A model generated the notes under the pieces. It saw only the letters and a list, made by a program, of their open reading frames with translations. It was not told the origin of the DNA and made no database searches. 7,300 nt of DNA from Comamonadaceae bacterium (GTDB lineage Bacteria; Pseudomonadota; Gammaproteobacteria; Burkholderiales; Burkholderiaceae_C), in contig JAJTBK010000250.1 in assembly GCA_021286965.1 (NCBI GenBank), forward strand, positions 1 through 7,300, given 5' to 3'. Positions 6,048-7,300 of the stretch are shown here, piece after piece (position 1 is the first letter of the stretch; each line of letters starts with the position of its first letter). Made by a program: the position numbers and the translations under genes.

Positions 6048-7006
6048 ACGGCAGTCTCCGCCACTTGCACCGGGGCCACCAGCAGGTTGCGGGCGAGCTG
6101 GTAGGTCATGTGCCAGCGGCGTTCAGCCCAGGGCGTAAAGCGGGGGATCTGGAAGGGCGAGGTGGTGGCACGCGCCACCCCCCAGTGGGTCGTCACGGCG
6201 TAACGGTAGCCGGCCTGCTTCACGGCATCGACGTGCAGGCGCGAAAAATCGGCGTAGGGCCGGCCATTGGGGTACGCAAAGCCATGGATCGGCCCGCCAA
6301 CGATGGCCTGCAAGCGCTCACGCGCACCGCCGATTTCCGCCGCCACCTCACTGGCATTGCAGTAATCGAGGATCGGATGCAGCGCCGTATGCCCACCGAC
6401 GCCAAACCCCTGGCTGTACAGGTCGCGCAACTGGGCCTCGGTCATCACCGGCACCTGCTCGGGCGTCACGCCCGCTGCGGCCTCCAACTGCTGCAGCAAC
6501 TCTTCCCGCCGCGTTGGCGTGAGGTATTTGAGCTCCTGTTCGAGCCGTTGCACCAGCAGGCACCGCGCCGCCAGCGTGGCCACGGATTGCGCCGGCAAGA
6601 AAGCCACCCCCAGATCCAGGAACGGCCCCGGCAGGCACCGCACGGCGGCCGCAATGCGCTCATGCCACAAGGGCACGCCATCGAATTGGCCGGAAGTGAT
6701 GAAGAACGTGGCGTGCAGGTTGCGCCGGCGCAGCAAGGGCAGGACACCCGTGATCCAGTCCGGGTAGCCGTCGTCGAACGTGATACAGGCGGCGCCCCGG
6801 GGCAGGCGCCGGTTTTGCAGGCCGACGATGGCCTCCTCCAGCGGCAGCACCCGCAGCTGCGACAGCGTGCAATCGAGCACGTGCTCAAAGCGCGCCAGAT
6901 CGACTTGGGCAGGCACCAGCGGATCGCTCTGCAAGGGCACCTTGTGGAACAGGAAAACCGACATCTTGTCCCCCGACAGGGTCTGCAGCAGCAGCCTGGA
7001 AATCAT
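6044..7006 (-). CDS. Polysaccharide deacetylase, NodB domain (first of two)
   Basis: This 320-residue NodB-type deacetylase belongs to a different subgroup from its downstream neighbour. MSVFLFHKVP (15-24) is followed by ACITFDDGYPD (73-83), motif 1 with D78 and D79. LHATFFITSGQFDG (97-110) is the conserved strand after it. GVGGHTALHPIL (202-213) gives a canonical HTxxH metal site (H206, H210). GFAYPNGRP (242-250) and IPRFTPW (287-293) are the later family motifs. About 85 residues with likely helical content (120-205, including VQRLEQELK and RREELLQQLEAA) separate motifs 1 and 2. No signal peptide is evident. The frame extends upstream to 7249, but that segment overlaps the Wzy-like gene and is not protein-like. 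The ATG at 7006 overlaps the upstream TGA (ATGA) and is preceded by GGGAGG with a seven-base spacer, which is strong support for this start. The likely role is deacetylating the glycan made or exported by the neighbouring genes. Confidence 0.93.
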   Translation of the reverse strand: MISRLLLQTLSGDKMSVFLFHKVPLQSDPLVPAQVDLARFEHVLDCTLSQLRVLPLEEAIVGLQNRRLPRGAACITFDDGYPDWITGVLPLLRRRNLHATFFITSGQFDGVPLWHERIAAAVRCLPGPFLDLGVAFLPAQSVATLAARCLLVQRLEQELKYLTPTRREELLQQLEAAAGVTPEQVPVMTEAQLRDLYSQGFGVGGHTALHPILDYCNASEVAAEIGGARERLQAIVGGPIHGFAYPNGRPYADFSRLHVDAVKQAGYRYAVTTHWGVARATTSPFQIPRFTPWAERRWHMTYQLARNLLVAPVQVAETAV

Positions 7007-7300
7007 GCTGCAGCCTCCCGTTCCACGCTGGCCCGCAACACGTGCAAATGCAGCAACTCCATCAGCATGACCACCATGTAAATGCCCTCGTAATACCCCA
7101 GGCTGACGGCTGCGCCCCCGACCATGTACGCCAGTACGGACAGCATCAAGGCATCGGCCAGGTCGCTGGCCCACTGGTACCCACGCCCCAAGCGAACCAC
7201 AACCCGCTGGATGCGCCCACGGTTGGCGAGTGCACGCAGCAACAGCCACAAAAACAACCCCAAGCCGACGAATCCCAGGTCCCCCAGGATCTCGAAGTAA
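7003..7300 (-). CDS. C-terminal end of a Wzy/O-antigen-ligase-like membrane protein
   Basis: Only the last 98 residues are in the window; the frame runs off the right edge, so the start is outside. The visible part begins YFEILGDLGFVGLGLFLWLL. Established O-antigen ligase/polymerase (Wzy_C) proteins carry a conserved YFEhLGEhGhxGL segment followed by a membrane helix, and this matches it. Two further hydrophobic stretches follow WASDLADAL: SVLAYMVGGAAVSLGYYE, then GIYMVVMLMELLHL. The WASDLA...YMVGGA...LGYYE layout closely resembles the putative O-glycosylation ligases found with exosortase A systems, as far as I recall that family. The predicted role is joining or polymerising glycan repeat units on the periplasmic side of the inner membrane. 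It is the most upstream visible gene of the minus-strand operon and overlaps the next gene by four bases. Polymerase versus ligase cannot be decided from this fragment. Confidence 0.8.
   Translation of the reverse strand, partial: YFEILGDLGFVGLGLFLWLLLRALANRGRIQRVVVRLGRGYQWASDLADALMLSVLAYMVGGAAVSLGYYEGIYMVVMLMELLHLHVLRASVEREAAA

Noticed and set aside
5034..7081. Further plus-strand open frames (5034-6104 and 6065-7081)
   Set aside because: Both are antisense to deacetylase genes that show catalytic motifs, and neither has a protein-like sequence.
7007..7249. N-terminal extension of the first deacetylase frame
   Set aside because: It overlaps the conserved end of the Wzy-like gene in another frame and lacks domain features. 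The ATG at 7006 has a strong ribosome site.

Overview
The window is a high-GC stretch (roughly 65%, with strong G/C preference at third codon positions) packed with genes for making and exporting a surface or extracellular polysaccharide. Composition, codon use and protein style suggest a betaproteobacterium of the order Burkholderiales, perhaps Comamonadaceae. That assignment is an inference from pattern recognition; no rRNA or marker gene is present to confirm it.

Layout: two gene blocks face each other. On the plus strand (positions 2 to 3984) are three genes. The first is the C-terminal part of a large protein I can only tentatively link to carbohydrate-active proteins. It is followed by an oligosaccharide flippase of the Wzx/MOP type and a family 2 glycosyltransferase. 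On the minus strand (7300 down to 3988) are four genes: the C-terminal end of a Wzy/O-antigen-ligase-like membrane protein, two different NodB-type polysaccharide deacetylases, and a BioF2/CelD-like GNAT acyltransferase. The two blocks converge with only 3 bp between their stop codons (3984 and 3988).

The four minus-strand genes are joined by three successive 4-base stop/start overlaps (ATGA, ATGA, TTGA), each with a recognisable Shine-Dalgarno sequence, so they are very probably one translationally coupled operon. The plus-strand genes are more loosely spaced. An 82 bp gap before the flippase holds a strong hairpin that ends only 5 bases before the flippase start codon.

Taken together, the genes fit a Wzx/Wzy-dependent pathway. 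A glycosyltransferase builds a lipid-linked repeat unit, the flippase moves it across the inner membrane, and the Wzy-like protein polymerises or ligates it. The deacetylases and acyltransferase would modify the sugars, and the first gene may process or bind the product. The visible end of the Wzy-like protein resembles the ligase family found beside exosortase/PEP-CTERM systems, but no exosortase or PEP-CTERM protein lies in this window. No RNA genes, mobile elements, CRISPR arrays or convincing promoters were seen, and there is no gene-free stretch longer than 82 bp.
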